DNA of 5,117 bases, from NCBI GenBank assembly GCA_026396975.1, contig JAPLVT010000153.1:1-5117 (forward strand). The letters are read 5' to 3'. Position 1 is the stretch's first letter, and the number at the start of each line of letters is the position of its first letter. The position numbers and the translations under genes were made by a program. Positions 1-5,098 of the stretch are shown piece by piece. The notes beneath the pieces were generated by a model. That model ran no database searches. It saw only the letters and a list, made by a program, of their open reading frames with translations, and was not told the DNA's origin. The stretch comes from Candidatus Iainarchaeum sp. GTDB lineage: Archaea > Iainarchaeota > Iainarchaeia > Iainarchaeales > GCA-2688035.

Positions 1-1
1 C

Positions 2-55
2 AGAAAGCCTGCCGCGAAAAAGAAGCAGAAGCAGGGCAAGAAAGGCAGGAAATAA
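2..55 (+). CDS. C-terminal tail of an upstream gene (partial, lysine-rich)
   Basis: The second forward frame is open from the window edge to a TAA at 53-55 and encodes RKPAAKKKQKQGKKGRK. This is a strongly basic, Ala/Lys/Gly-rich tail of the kind often found at the disordered C-terminus of nucleic-acid-binding or ribosome-associated proteins. Both arginines use AGA/AGG, which agrees with the AGG preference of mgtC just downstream. The body of the protein lies outside the window, so no function can be named. Only 17 residues are visible, so chance openness cannot be excluded. The composition and the promoter-like sequence that follows the stop support a real gene end. Confidence 0.45.
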   Translation, partial: RKPAAKKKQKQGKKGRK

Positions 56-77
56 CGCCCGCGCGGCCTGCAAAAAA

Positions 78-87
78 TTTATTAATA
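78..87 (+). promoter_or_regulatory. Putative archaeal TATA box for the mgtC-like gene
   Basis: TTTATTAATA lies in a short AT-rich patch inside an otherwise GC-rich gap. Its centre is about 29 bases upstream of the ATG at 112. With the usual archaeal TATA-to-start distance of about 25-27 bases, transcription would begin near 108-110, giving a leader of about 3 nt. No Shine-Dalgarno sequence is placed to serve the ATG, which fits a leaderless message. The element is seen directly; its use as a promoter is inferred. Confidence 0.5.
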
Positions 88-111
88 TCAAAGGACAAAA
101 TTGGTCTATTT

Positions 112-570
112 ATGATCGGCGAAACAATCTTCATCGAAAGGCTTATCATAAGCGCGGTGCTCGGCGGCCTCATCGGCGTGGAGAGGGAGATGCATGAGAA
201 GCCCGCGGGATTCAGGACGCATATTTTCGTCTGCCTTGGCGCAACGCTTTTCACGCTTGTTTCGCTTTCAATTGGCGGGGATTCCTCCACGGTTGACATT
301 TCAAGGATTGCCGCAGGGGTTGTCACGGGAATAGGCTTCCTTGCTGCGGGCACTATCTTCAGGGAGCGCGACAGGACCGTCGGGCTTACCACGGCGGCAG
401 ACCTTTGGGTTGTGGCTGCAATAGGCCTCACGGTCGGAATCGGATATTATTCGCTCGCGGCTGTCACAACGATTTTCGTTGTCGCGGTACTGATTGTCGG
501 CAGGGTGCTTGACGTCTACTTCCTGAACAGGCTTTCAAAAAAGGAAAAACTGCTTGCAAAAAAAGAGTAA
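112..570 (+). CDS. MgtC/SapB-family membrane protein, short form
   Basis: This 152-residue protein carries the MgtC/SapB signature through most of its length: GGLIGVERE (18-26), PAGFRTH (31-37), GIGFLAAG (73-80), GLTTAADLWV (91-100) and AAIGLTVGIGYY (102-113). About five hydrophobic segments are visible, near 7-22, 37-54, 66-82, 99-113 and 115-134, followed by a charged Lys-rich cytoplasmic tail. In bacteria MgtC proteins are linked to survival at low magnesium, intramacrophage growth and control of the F1Fo ATP synthase; in archaea the role is not established. Salmonella MgtC is about 230 residues with a soluble C-terminal domain; this protein ends after the membrane domain, as SapB-type members do. 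The ATG at 112 is chosen because the family motif starts soon after it and a TATA element sits at leaderless distance. The gene is convergent with the SMC-like gene, six bases apart. Arginine is AGG in 8 of 9 cases. Confidence 0.93.
   Translation: MIGETIFIERLIISAVLGGLIGVEREMHEKPAGFRTHIFVCLGATLFTLVSLSIGGDSSTVDISRIAAGVVTGIGFLAAGTIFRERDRTVGLTTAADLWVVAAIGLTVGIGYYSLAAVTTIFVVAVLIVGRVLDVYFLNRLSKKEKLLAKKE
537..564 (-). terminator. Oligo-T tracts downstream of the SMC-like gene
   Basis: Read on the minus strand, a transcript leaving the SMC-like gene meets T7 (558-564), T5 (545-549) and T6 (537-542) within 13-42 bases of its stop codon. Runs of T without a stem-loop are typical archaeal termination signals. 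On the plus strand the same bases encode the Lys-rich C-terminus of the MgtC-like protein, so the composition could also come from that coding sequence. Termination here is inferred. Confidence 0.35.
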
Positions 571-576
571 TGCCGC

Positions 577-3500
577 TTATTCAGGTTTTTTGCCGTTGTT
601 CTGGCCCAGGTCAAGTTGCTCCTTCAGCTGCAGCCCTATCACGCTGCTTTTCTGCTTGTTCAGCGCGACCCCGATGATTTGGTCGGCTTTTTGTATTAGC
701 GGGTCGTTGTGCGTTATCGCGATAAACTGCCCTTTTTTGCTTACGCCTTTTATGAGGTTCGCGACCTTCTCGCTGTTCTCCTTGTCCAGCGCAGCGTCAG
801 CCTCGTCGAAAATATAGAACGGCGCTGGCTCGTACAATTGTATCGCAAAAAGGAAGGCTAGCGCTGTCAGGGTTTTTTCGCCGCCGCTCATGCTGTCGAT
901 GTTCTTGATGCTGCTTCCCTTGTGCTTTGCCTCTATCATAAGGCCGCTCTCAAGAGGCTTGTCTGGAACAGTGAGGCTGAGCCTTCCTTCCCCGCCGAAA
1001 AGGCTGTAGAACATTTCGGAAAAGTTTTTGCCCAGTTCCTCAAAGCACTTTGTGAAAATCCCGGTTCTCTTTACCTCTATTTTCTCCGCCATGTCAAGAA
1101 CTGCAAGCCGCTCTTTCTCCAGCAGTTCGACCTTCTGCCTGATGTCCTTGACCTCAGCCTGCAGCTGGTTGAAGCTGTCTATCGCCTTCATGTTCACGGG
1201 GCCGATTTCCGAGAGCTTTTTCTCAGCTGCCGCAAGCCTTTCCCTCAGTTCCCTGCCAGCTACGCCTGTTATTCTCTCCAGGTTTTCAACCTGCTTGAAT
1301 TCATCCTGCAGGTCAGCCAGCCTCACATCCTGCTTGCCCAAGTCTATTTTCAACAGGTTTTCCTGCTGGTCAAGCTGCCGCAGCCTGTACTGTGCGTCCT
1401 TGGCTTTTCCCGCGAGCTTTCCGATTTTCTCCTCAAGCCCGAACTTCTCGTGCATCAGCGCCTTGTTTTCCTTTTCAGCGCTGCCGAGCTTTTCCTCCAG
1501 CTCGCCTATCCTCTTGTTCGCTTCCTGCAGCGCATCCTCGCTCTTGCTTATAACGCCGGCTATTTCGCGCCTCTCTTTCTCAAGCGCTTCTATCCCGGCC
1601 TCGCTTTCTTTCCTGCGCCTGCCAAGCAGCTCGCCTATCCGCGCTTCCGCGTTTTCCCTCCCTATTTCCAGTGCCTGCGCTTCCGCCTGCAATTGCATCA
1701 GCCTGTTGCTTATTTTCTGCAAATTGCCGAGCGAAACGCTGTCGCTGAATTCCCTTCTTCGCTGCCGCTGCCCGAGCAGAACAGCCTCTTTTTCCTTTAC
1801 ACCTGCCTCAATTTTCCTCGCGGCAGCCTCAAGCGCGTCGATTTCCCTGCCCCCGATTTTTTCCTTCGCCTTCTGCAGCTGCTGCTGCACTCCGCCAAGT
1901 TCCCCTGCAATCTCATCCAAGCCGGCTGTTTCTGCTCCCAGTTCTGTTTCCTTGTCAAGCGCCGCACGCAACTCTGTTTTTTTCGCCTCCAGGCCGCGCC
2001 TCCTCTCGCTGACCGCCTTTTCCCCCTCCAAAAACTGCCTCAGCGCCGCATCCTTCTTCTTGAGCAGTGAGTCCCTCTTGCCCGTTTCAATCCTGCTTTC
2101 GCAAACAGGGCATAGCGCATAGCTTTTCTGCAGCGCCGCAATGCTTTCGCGCAGGTTACGCTGCTCGGCGCCCAACTCTTTTTCCTCGCCAAGCAGCTCT
2201 TCGGCGTCTTTTTCCGCTGCCGCAAGCAATTGCTTTATTCTGCCAGGGAATTTTTTGCGCAGCGCCAGCAGCAGGCCGCTGCTTTTTTCCTTTTCGTCAA
2301 GCCGCGCCCTAAGCTGCTGCCTGCGCGCGTCGAGCTGCTTTAGCGCCTGCTGCTGCAGTTCCTGCTCTTTCTTTGCGCCCTGCAGAGCCCCCAGCAGCTT
2401 GTATTTCTCTTCGCTCAGGCCGCGCAGCTCCGCGCTGACCGCTTCCTCTTCTGAGTGCAGCCGCCTTATTTTCTCCTCGCCGCCCAGCTGCTTTTGTTCC
2501 AGGGCGCTTTTCCGGTTATTGAATTCCCCCATCTGCGCCTGCAATTGCGGAAGTTCACTATCGATTTTGTTTATCCTCTGCTGCAGCCCGCCTGCCTCGC
2601 TTTCAATCGCGCCAATTTCCAATCGCAATTCGCTTATCAGGGCATAGTTCCTTTCAAGCATCTGCTTCTTGTTCTCAATCCTTTCCTGCAACCCGGCGCT
2701 GCCGCTCTTTGCTTCCTCAAGCCTTGAGCCTATTGTGGCGTATGTTTTTTCGCTTGCTGAGAGTATTTTCTGGTTTAAGTCCGCGGCTTTTTCGCGCAGC
2801 TCGTTTTCCTGCTTTGCCTGGCCGTCGGATTCGGACTGCAGTTTTTCCTTTTCTAGGCTGATTTTTTCTATTTTTGCCCTGCTTTCCGACTGCGCTTTCC
2901 CTATTTCTTGCATCTCGTTGAAAATAATAGTTGCCCTTAGCCGCTCCCTTTCTTCCTGCAGGTCCTTGAACTGTGCGGCTGCCTCCATGTCCCTCTGCAG
3001 CTGCTCGAGGTAGTGCTCCCTTTCCGAAAGAACAATGCCCGCGCCCTTCAGCTTTTCCTCTACTTTCTGCAGCTCTTTCATTGCCTCCTCTTTTTTCTCG
3101 TCGAATTCCTGCAGCCCGGCTAGCTCGTCGATTATCTGCCTGCGCTCTTCCGGAGACATCTCGATTATGCGCGTGACATCGCCCTGCGCCACAATGTTGT
3201 GCCCCGTCGGCTTTATTCCGAGCTCCAGAAGCAGGGCGGATATTTCATCCCTTGTTTTTCGCCTGTCGTTCAGCCTGTAAACGCTTTTTCCCTGCTTGTC
3301 AATCATTCTCTGCACCAGGTAAGTGGTGTCCTTTGCCTTGAGCGTCAGCTCGACCTTCGCATAGCTTTCCTGCGCGCTGTTGTTGACAAGCTCCTGGATG
3401 CGCCCCGCCCTCAGGGATTTTATCGAGGAAGTGCCCAAAGCAAAAAGAATAGCGTCCAGGATGTTTGTTTTTCCGCTGCCGTTGCTTCCCACTATAACGG

Positions 3501-3579
3501 TAAAGCCGCTGCTAAGGGGAATTTCCGCCTTCTGGAAACTCTTGAAGTTCCTCAAAACCAGCTTTTGCAGCCTAATCAT
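577..3579 (-). CDS. SMC-superfamily ATPase with Rad50-type zinc hook in place of the SMC hinge
   Basis: This 1000-residue chromosome-organisation or DNA-repair ATPase is expected to dimerise and bind DNA. Positions use the ATG at 3579. N-head: NFKSF, Walker A GSNGSGKT (31-38), Q-loop Gln132 in AQGDVTRIIEMSPEERR, a wording typical of true SMC rather than Rad50. Coiled-coil arms run about 165-485 and 500-835. Between them, at 490-493, lies Cys-Pro-Val-Cys (bases 2101-2112), the Rad50 zinc hook, with no globular hinge. C-head: GPVN (793-796), FGGEG (861-865), signature MSGGE (897-901), Walker B FYIFDEAD with catalytic Glu926, D-loop AALD (929-932) and His957. Canonical SMCs are about 1150-1200 residues; the deficit matches a missing hinge of about 150 with arms kept. 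The GTG at 3585 is the alternative start, but a GGGGG tract sits 8 nt before the ATG and only 2 nt before the GTG. The match is to the archaea-specific SMC-related/coalescin type; a hook-bearing orthologue of SMC is the alternative. No mre11, herA/nurA or scpA/scpB lies alongside. Confidence 0.93.
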   Translation of the reverse strand: MIRLQKLVLRNFKSFQKAEIPLSSGFTVIVGSNGSGKTNILDAILFALGTSSIKSLRAGRIQELVNNSAQESYAKVELTLKAKDTTYLVQRMIDKQGKSVYRLNDRRKTRDEISALLLELGIKPTGHNIVAQGDVTRIIEMSPEERRQIIDELAGLQEFDEKKEEAMKELQKVEEKLKGAGIVLSEREHYLEQLQRDMEAAAQFKDLQEERERLRATIIFNEMQEIGKAQSESRAKIEKISLEKEKLQSESDGQAKQENELREKAADLNQKILSASEKTYATIGSRLEEAKSGSAGLQERIENKKQMLERNYALISELRLEIGAIESEAGGLQQRINKIDSELPQLQAQMGEFNNRKSALEQKQLGGEEKIRRLHSEEEAVSAELRGLSEEKYKLLGALQGAKKEQELQQQALKQLDARRQQLRARLDEKEKSSGLLLALRKKFPGRIKQLLAAAEKDAEELLGEEKELGAEQRNLRESIAALQKSYALCPVCESRIETGKRDSLLKKKDAALRQFLEGEKAVSERRRGLEAKKTELRAALDKETELGAETAGLDEIAGELGGVQQQLQKAKEKIGGREIDALEAAARKIEAGVKEKEAVLLGQRQRRREFSDSVSLGNLQKISNRLMQLQAEAQALEIGRENAEARIGELLGRRRKESEAGIEALEKERREIAGVISKSEDALQEANKRIGELEEKLGSAEKENKALMHEKFGLEEKIGKLAGKAKDAQYRLRQLDQQENLLKIDLGKQDVRLADLQDEFKQVENLERITGVAGRELRERLAAAEKKLSEIGPVNMKAIDSFNQLQAEVKDIRQKVELLEKERLAVLDMAEKIEVKRTGIFTKCFEELGKNFSEMFYSLFGGEGRLSLTVPDKPLESGLMIEAKHKGSSIKNIDSMSGGEKTLTALAFLFAIQLYEPAPFYIFDEADAALDKENSEKVANLIKGVSKKGQFIAITHNDPLIQKADQIIGVALNKQKSSVIGLQLKEQLDLGQNNGKKPE
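586..591 (+). terminator. T6 tract downstream of the mgtC-like gene
   Basis: A run of six T lies 16 bases after the mgtC-like stop codon, inside the last codons of the opposing SMC-like gene, where it encodes its Lys-Lys. It could serve as a weak oligo-T terminator. There is no obvious stem-loop before it, and a single T6 is modest evidence. Confidence 0.25.
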
Positions 3580-3587
3580 ACCCACAG

Positions 3588-3592
3588 CCCCC
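3588..3592 (-). promoter_or_regulatory. Possible ribosome binding site deciding the SMC-like start
   Basis: On the minus strand GGGGG can pair with the CCUCC of 16S rRNA through one G-U wobble. It stands 8 nt before the ATG at 3579 but only 2 nt before the GTG at 3585, so it favours the ATG. Starting at Met also gives MIRLQKLVLRNFKSF, a typical SMC-family N-terminus. The match is short and GC-rich, so the site is tentative. Confidence 0.4.
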
Positions 3593-3623
3593 GGCTTTTA
3601 AAAAACAAGGCTAAATTTGAACA

Positions 3624-3633
3624 ATATAAAATA
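3624..3633 (-). promoter_or_regulatory. Putative TATA box for the SMC-like gene
   Basis: On the minus strand the sequence reads TATTTTATAT. A start about 26 bases downstream would fall near 3602, leaving a leader of about 23 nt before the ATG at 3579, enough to hold the GGGGG site. A second candidate on the same strand, TATTTAAAT at 3644-3652, would start transcription near 3621. The two cannot be ranked from sequence alone. Confidence 0.4.
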
Positions 3634-3643
3634 AGGAAAACCC

Positions 3644-3652
3644 ATTTAAATA
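3644..3652. promoter_or_regulatory. Palindromic TATA-like element, orientation unclear
   Basis: ATTTAAATA lies in the divergent gap between the SMC-like gene and the small basic gene. Its ATTTAAAT core is a perfect palindrome, so TBP could bind in either orientation. It is a second promoter candidate for the SMC-like gene; on the plus strand it would start near 3674, about 95 bases before the 3769 gene. Confidence 0.3.
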
Positions 3653-3732
3653 GGTTTTTGATAACCAATAAAGAAATAATTTTCGCATACAAAAGCCCAG
3701 AAGAGCCCGCGCTGTGAGCCCGCCTGTTTTGA

Positions 3733-3742
3733 ATTTAAATAT
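3733..3742 (+). promoter_or_regulatory. Putative TATA box for the small basic protein gene
   Basis: The sequence ATTTAAATAT is centred about 31 bases upstream of the ATG at 3769. The predicted transcript start near 3763-3765 leaves a leader of about 4-6 nt, consistent with leaderless translation. This well-placed promoter is one of the better arguments that the downstream reading frame is a real gene. Confidence 0.5.
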
Positions 3743-3768
3743 TGCTCCGAACCCAATAATACTGTTTT

Positions 3769-4128
3769 ATGCCGATGCCTCGGAAATCCAACCGCCGTCG
3801 TGGCAGGCTGTTGCCAAAAAGAATGCCTGCGATACGCATTGTGCTAAAGCAGGAAGCAGTATTCTACCGCGCTTGTTCCGGCATCTACGATTTATCCGAG
3901 CGCTTCAACAGCTCCCAGGCCAAAAGCCGTGTCGATGCATTGGAACTGCTGCGCCGCACTGAGACCGCAATAAAAACTGGTTACACCCTCACAGAGGCTT
4001 TCGGGCGAGTTGGCCCCAAAAGTGCGGGGCATTGGATGGCTGTCCGGAAGCGGTTCTTGAAGCAAACACTGCATCGGCTCGGAGAAATTAAACTTGCTTG
4101 CGCGAAAACAGCCGCCAGAATAGAATGA
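3769..4128 (+). CDS. Small basic protein of unknown family, HTH-like segment
   Basis: I do not recognise this 119-residue protein. It is rich in Arg (17) and Lys (10), with an Arg-rich N-terminus (RKSNRRRGR at 5-13) and therefore a high predicted pI. It has no signal peptide or membrane segment. Residues 73-96 (TLTEAFGRVG, then PKSAGHWMAVRKRF) have the spacing of a helix-turn-helix as in small regulators and transposase-associated domains, so nucleic-acid binding is a reasonable inference, no more. Evidence that it is a gene: a TATA element at leaderless distance, position between two opposing genes with only 18 bases to the convergent neighbour, and no better frame across this stretch. A start at the third residue (3775) is also possible. 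Arginine codons are unusual for the window: CGN 14 of 17, including CGG 4, CGT 3 and CGA 1, while the MgtC-like and membrane genes use almost only AGG with some CGC. That suggests recent acquisition or weak codon selection. Confidence 0.68.
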   Translation: MPMPRKSNRRRGRLLPKRMPAIRIVLKQEAVFYRACSGIYDLSERFNSSQAKSRVDALELLRRTETAIKTGYTLTEAFGRVGPKSAGHWMAVRKRFLKQTLHRLGEIKLACAKTAARIE

Positions 4129-4146
4129 AGCAAGACCCCTGCCGCG

Positions 4147-4950
4147 CTATTTCCCCTTCTTTTTCCTTTGGTAATAAAGCGGCGCCGCAATTCCGGCATA
4201 GGCGATTGAAATCACCATGAAAAGCGCCCCAACCGCAATCCCGAGGTTATCATCCAAAAGCACAAGGCCCGACAATCCGAAACCCGCATTGAGGATAACG
4301 TTGTTTATTACAGCCAGAATGAAAAGAAAAACAAGTATCGCCCAGAACCTGCCGTTCGAGAAGCGCCAGCTCGCCTGCAGAGCCTCGCGCAGCGGCGCTT
4401 CATCCATCGCCATTGCCTGCAGCGTGAAAGAAAGCTTCACATACACAAAGAAAACCAAAAGCGCAGCAACGATTGCAAGCAGCGCTGCAGCCGCAGCCGA
4501 AGCCAGCGCCAGCAGCAGTATCCCCCATAGCGCCGCGGAAACAAGGAAAATTACCAGCATGGCGAAAACAAGCAAGCCAAGGATTTTGCCAAGCGCGCCG
4601 ATTGTTTCCCTGCACGCTTCCCCAACGCCTGCCCCGCCCTTCTTCCCGGCAATCCTCACGTAAGCCGCGTAGGCGTATGAAGCAGAGAGCATCGTCAGAG
4701 CCACAAGCACCGCAAAAACAAGCATCAGCAAAAGCGGCTCAGCGTACATTGCGCTGAAATAGAACGGGAAAAAATTCAGCGGCACTTCAGGCAGTTCCCC
4801 GAGAACAAGCGTGTCAACCAGAGCGCCGACCATTGTTGGCGCGAACACGAAGAACAGTGCGAGGAAGATTATTACAGCGCCGATAGCCGGCAGCAGAAGG
4901 GCCGGCTTTTTCACCAATGCCTTTGCCGCGCCAACAAAAGACCCAATCAT
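4147..4950 (-). CDS. Six-helix integral membrane protein, GPDPase_memb/DUF7847-like
   Basis: This 267-residue protein is almost wholly hydrophobic. Likely membrane segments are 18-42, 71-98, 121-147, 149-172, 202-224 and 234-259, with a positive C-terminus (QRKKKGK) that should lie in the cytoplasm. The stretch 171-205, VKLSFTLQAMAMDE followed by REALQASWRFSNGRFW, resembles the conserved core of the membrane domain found in glycerophosphodiester phosphodiesterases and in YciC/DUF7847-like proteins: a hydrophobic run, an acidic residue, then Ala-Leu-x-x-Ser-Trp and Gly-Arg-Phe-Trp before the next helix. No phosphodiesterase catalytic domain is attached, so an enzymatic role is not supported; a membrane-organising or transport-accessory role is possible but unproven. 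The ATG at 4950 is chosen because a TAATATAG element lies at leaderless distance and no Shine-Dalgarno sequence is needed. It is convergent with the small basic gene, 18 bases apart. Arginine codons are AGG 4 and CGC 2, as in the resident genes. Confidence 0.85.
   Translation of the reverse strand: MIGSFVGAAKALVKKPALLLPAIGAVIIFLALFFVFAPTMVGALVDTLVLGELPEVPLNFFPFYFSAMYAEPLLLMLVFAVLVALTMLSASYAYAAYVRIAGKKGGAGVGEACRETIGALGKILGLLVFAMLVIFLVSAALWGILLLALASAAAAALLAIVAALLVFFVYVKLSFTLQAMAMDEAPLREALQASWRFSNGRFWAILVFLFILAVINNVILNAGFGLSGLVLLDDNLGIAVGALFMVISIAYAGIAAPLYYQRKKKGK
4160..4169 (+). terminator. T-rich stretch downstream of the small basic gene
   Basis: TTTTTCCTTT starts 32 bases after the stop codon of the small basic gene. 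It could act as an archaeal oligo-T terminator, but it also encodes the Lys-rich end of the opposing membrane protein, so the T-richness has another explanation. Confidence 0.2.
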
Positions 4951-4975
4951 GTGCTTCTAACCGCCTTTTCTGTGC

Positions 4976-4983
4976 TATATTAC
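4976..4983 (-). promoter_or_regulatory. Putative TATA box for the membrane protein gene
   Basis: On the minus strand the sequence reads GTAATATA followed by GC. The element is centred near 4979, which predicts a transcript start near 4953, three bases before the ATG at 4950. This is the same leaderless geometry as seen for the MgtC-like and small basic genes. Confidence 0.45.
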
Positions 4984-5040
4984 AACAATTTTTTTGTTTT
5001 TATTACTTTCTATGCAGCTGCCAAGTGCCCATAGTAATCA

Positions 5041-5048
5041 ATTTAAAT
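5041..5048. promoter_or_regulatory. Palindromic ATTTAAAT element in the right intergenic region
   Basis: This is the same ATTTAAAT core found at 3644-3651 and 3733-3740. On the plus strand it would start transcription near 5070, giving a leader of about 28 nt before a possible ATG at 5099. On the minus strand it would start near 5019, about 70 bases upstream of the membrane protein gene. Which direction it serves, if any, cannot be decided here. Confidence 0.3.
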
Positions 5049-5076
5049 GTTCACTATTACACTTATTGCATAAAAT

Positions 5077-5098
5077 CCGCTCTTTTTAGTGGTTTTTT
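5077..5098 (+). terminator. Small hairpin followed by T6
   Basis: CCGCT (5077-5081) can pair with AGTGG (5088-5092), with one G-U pair and a six-base loop, and is followed directly by six T (5093-5098). The shape is that of an intrinsic terminator, but the stem is only five pairs and no plus-strand gene is seen just upstream. It could end a short transcript from the ATTTAAAT element, act in the leader of the gene that may start at 5099, or be chance in an AT-rich gap. Confidence 0.22.

Noticed and set aside
922..2122. Two long overlapping plus-strand open frames of 364-382 codons inside the SMC-like gene
   Set aside because: They lie antisense to a well-supported ATPase gene, encode low-complexity Ser/Cys/Leu/Pro-rich sequence that mirrors the Glu/Lys/Leu/Ala codons of the coiled coil, and have no family motif or promoter.
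2040..3120. Recurrent CTGCAG/CAGCTG-type short words that look like a dispersed repeat
   Set aside because: They are Gln-Leu and Leu-Gln codon pairs (CTGCAG, CAGCTG) of the coiled-coil arms and follow the coding frame; they have no fixed spacing and are not a CRISPR or other repeat array.
3199..3717. A 172-codon plus-strand frame spanning the start of the SMC-like gene and the gap beyond it
   Set aside because: Most of it is the reverse complement of the conserved Walker A region and the rest is AT-rich intergenic sequence; the translation resembles no protein family.
4217..4757. Plus-strand frames of 148 and 94 codons opposite the membrane protein gene
   Set aside because: They are shadows of Ala/Leu-rich transmembrane codons read backwards, with no promoter and no recognisable domain; the minus-strand frame has clear helices and a family-like motif.
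5033..5060. Weak inverted repeat GTAAT ... ATTAC around the ATTTAAAT element
   Set aside because: Only five bases match and the composition is AT-rich, so it is expected by chance; not enough to propose an operator.
5012..5089. A 25-codon plus-strand open frame (starting MQLPSAHSNQ) in the right intergenic region
   Set aside because: It is too short to judge, has no promoter at the right distance or ribosome binding site, and covers the ATTTAAAT element and hairpin, which suggests non-coding sequence.
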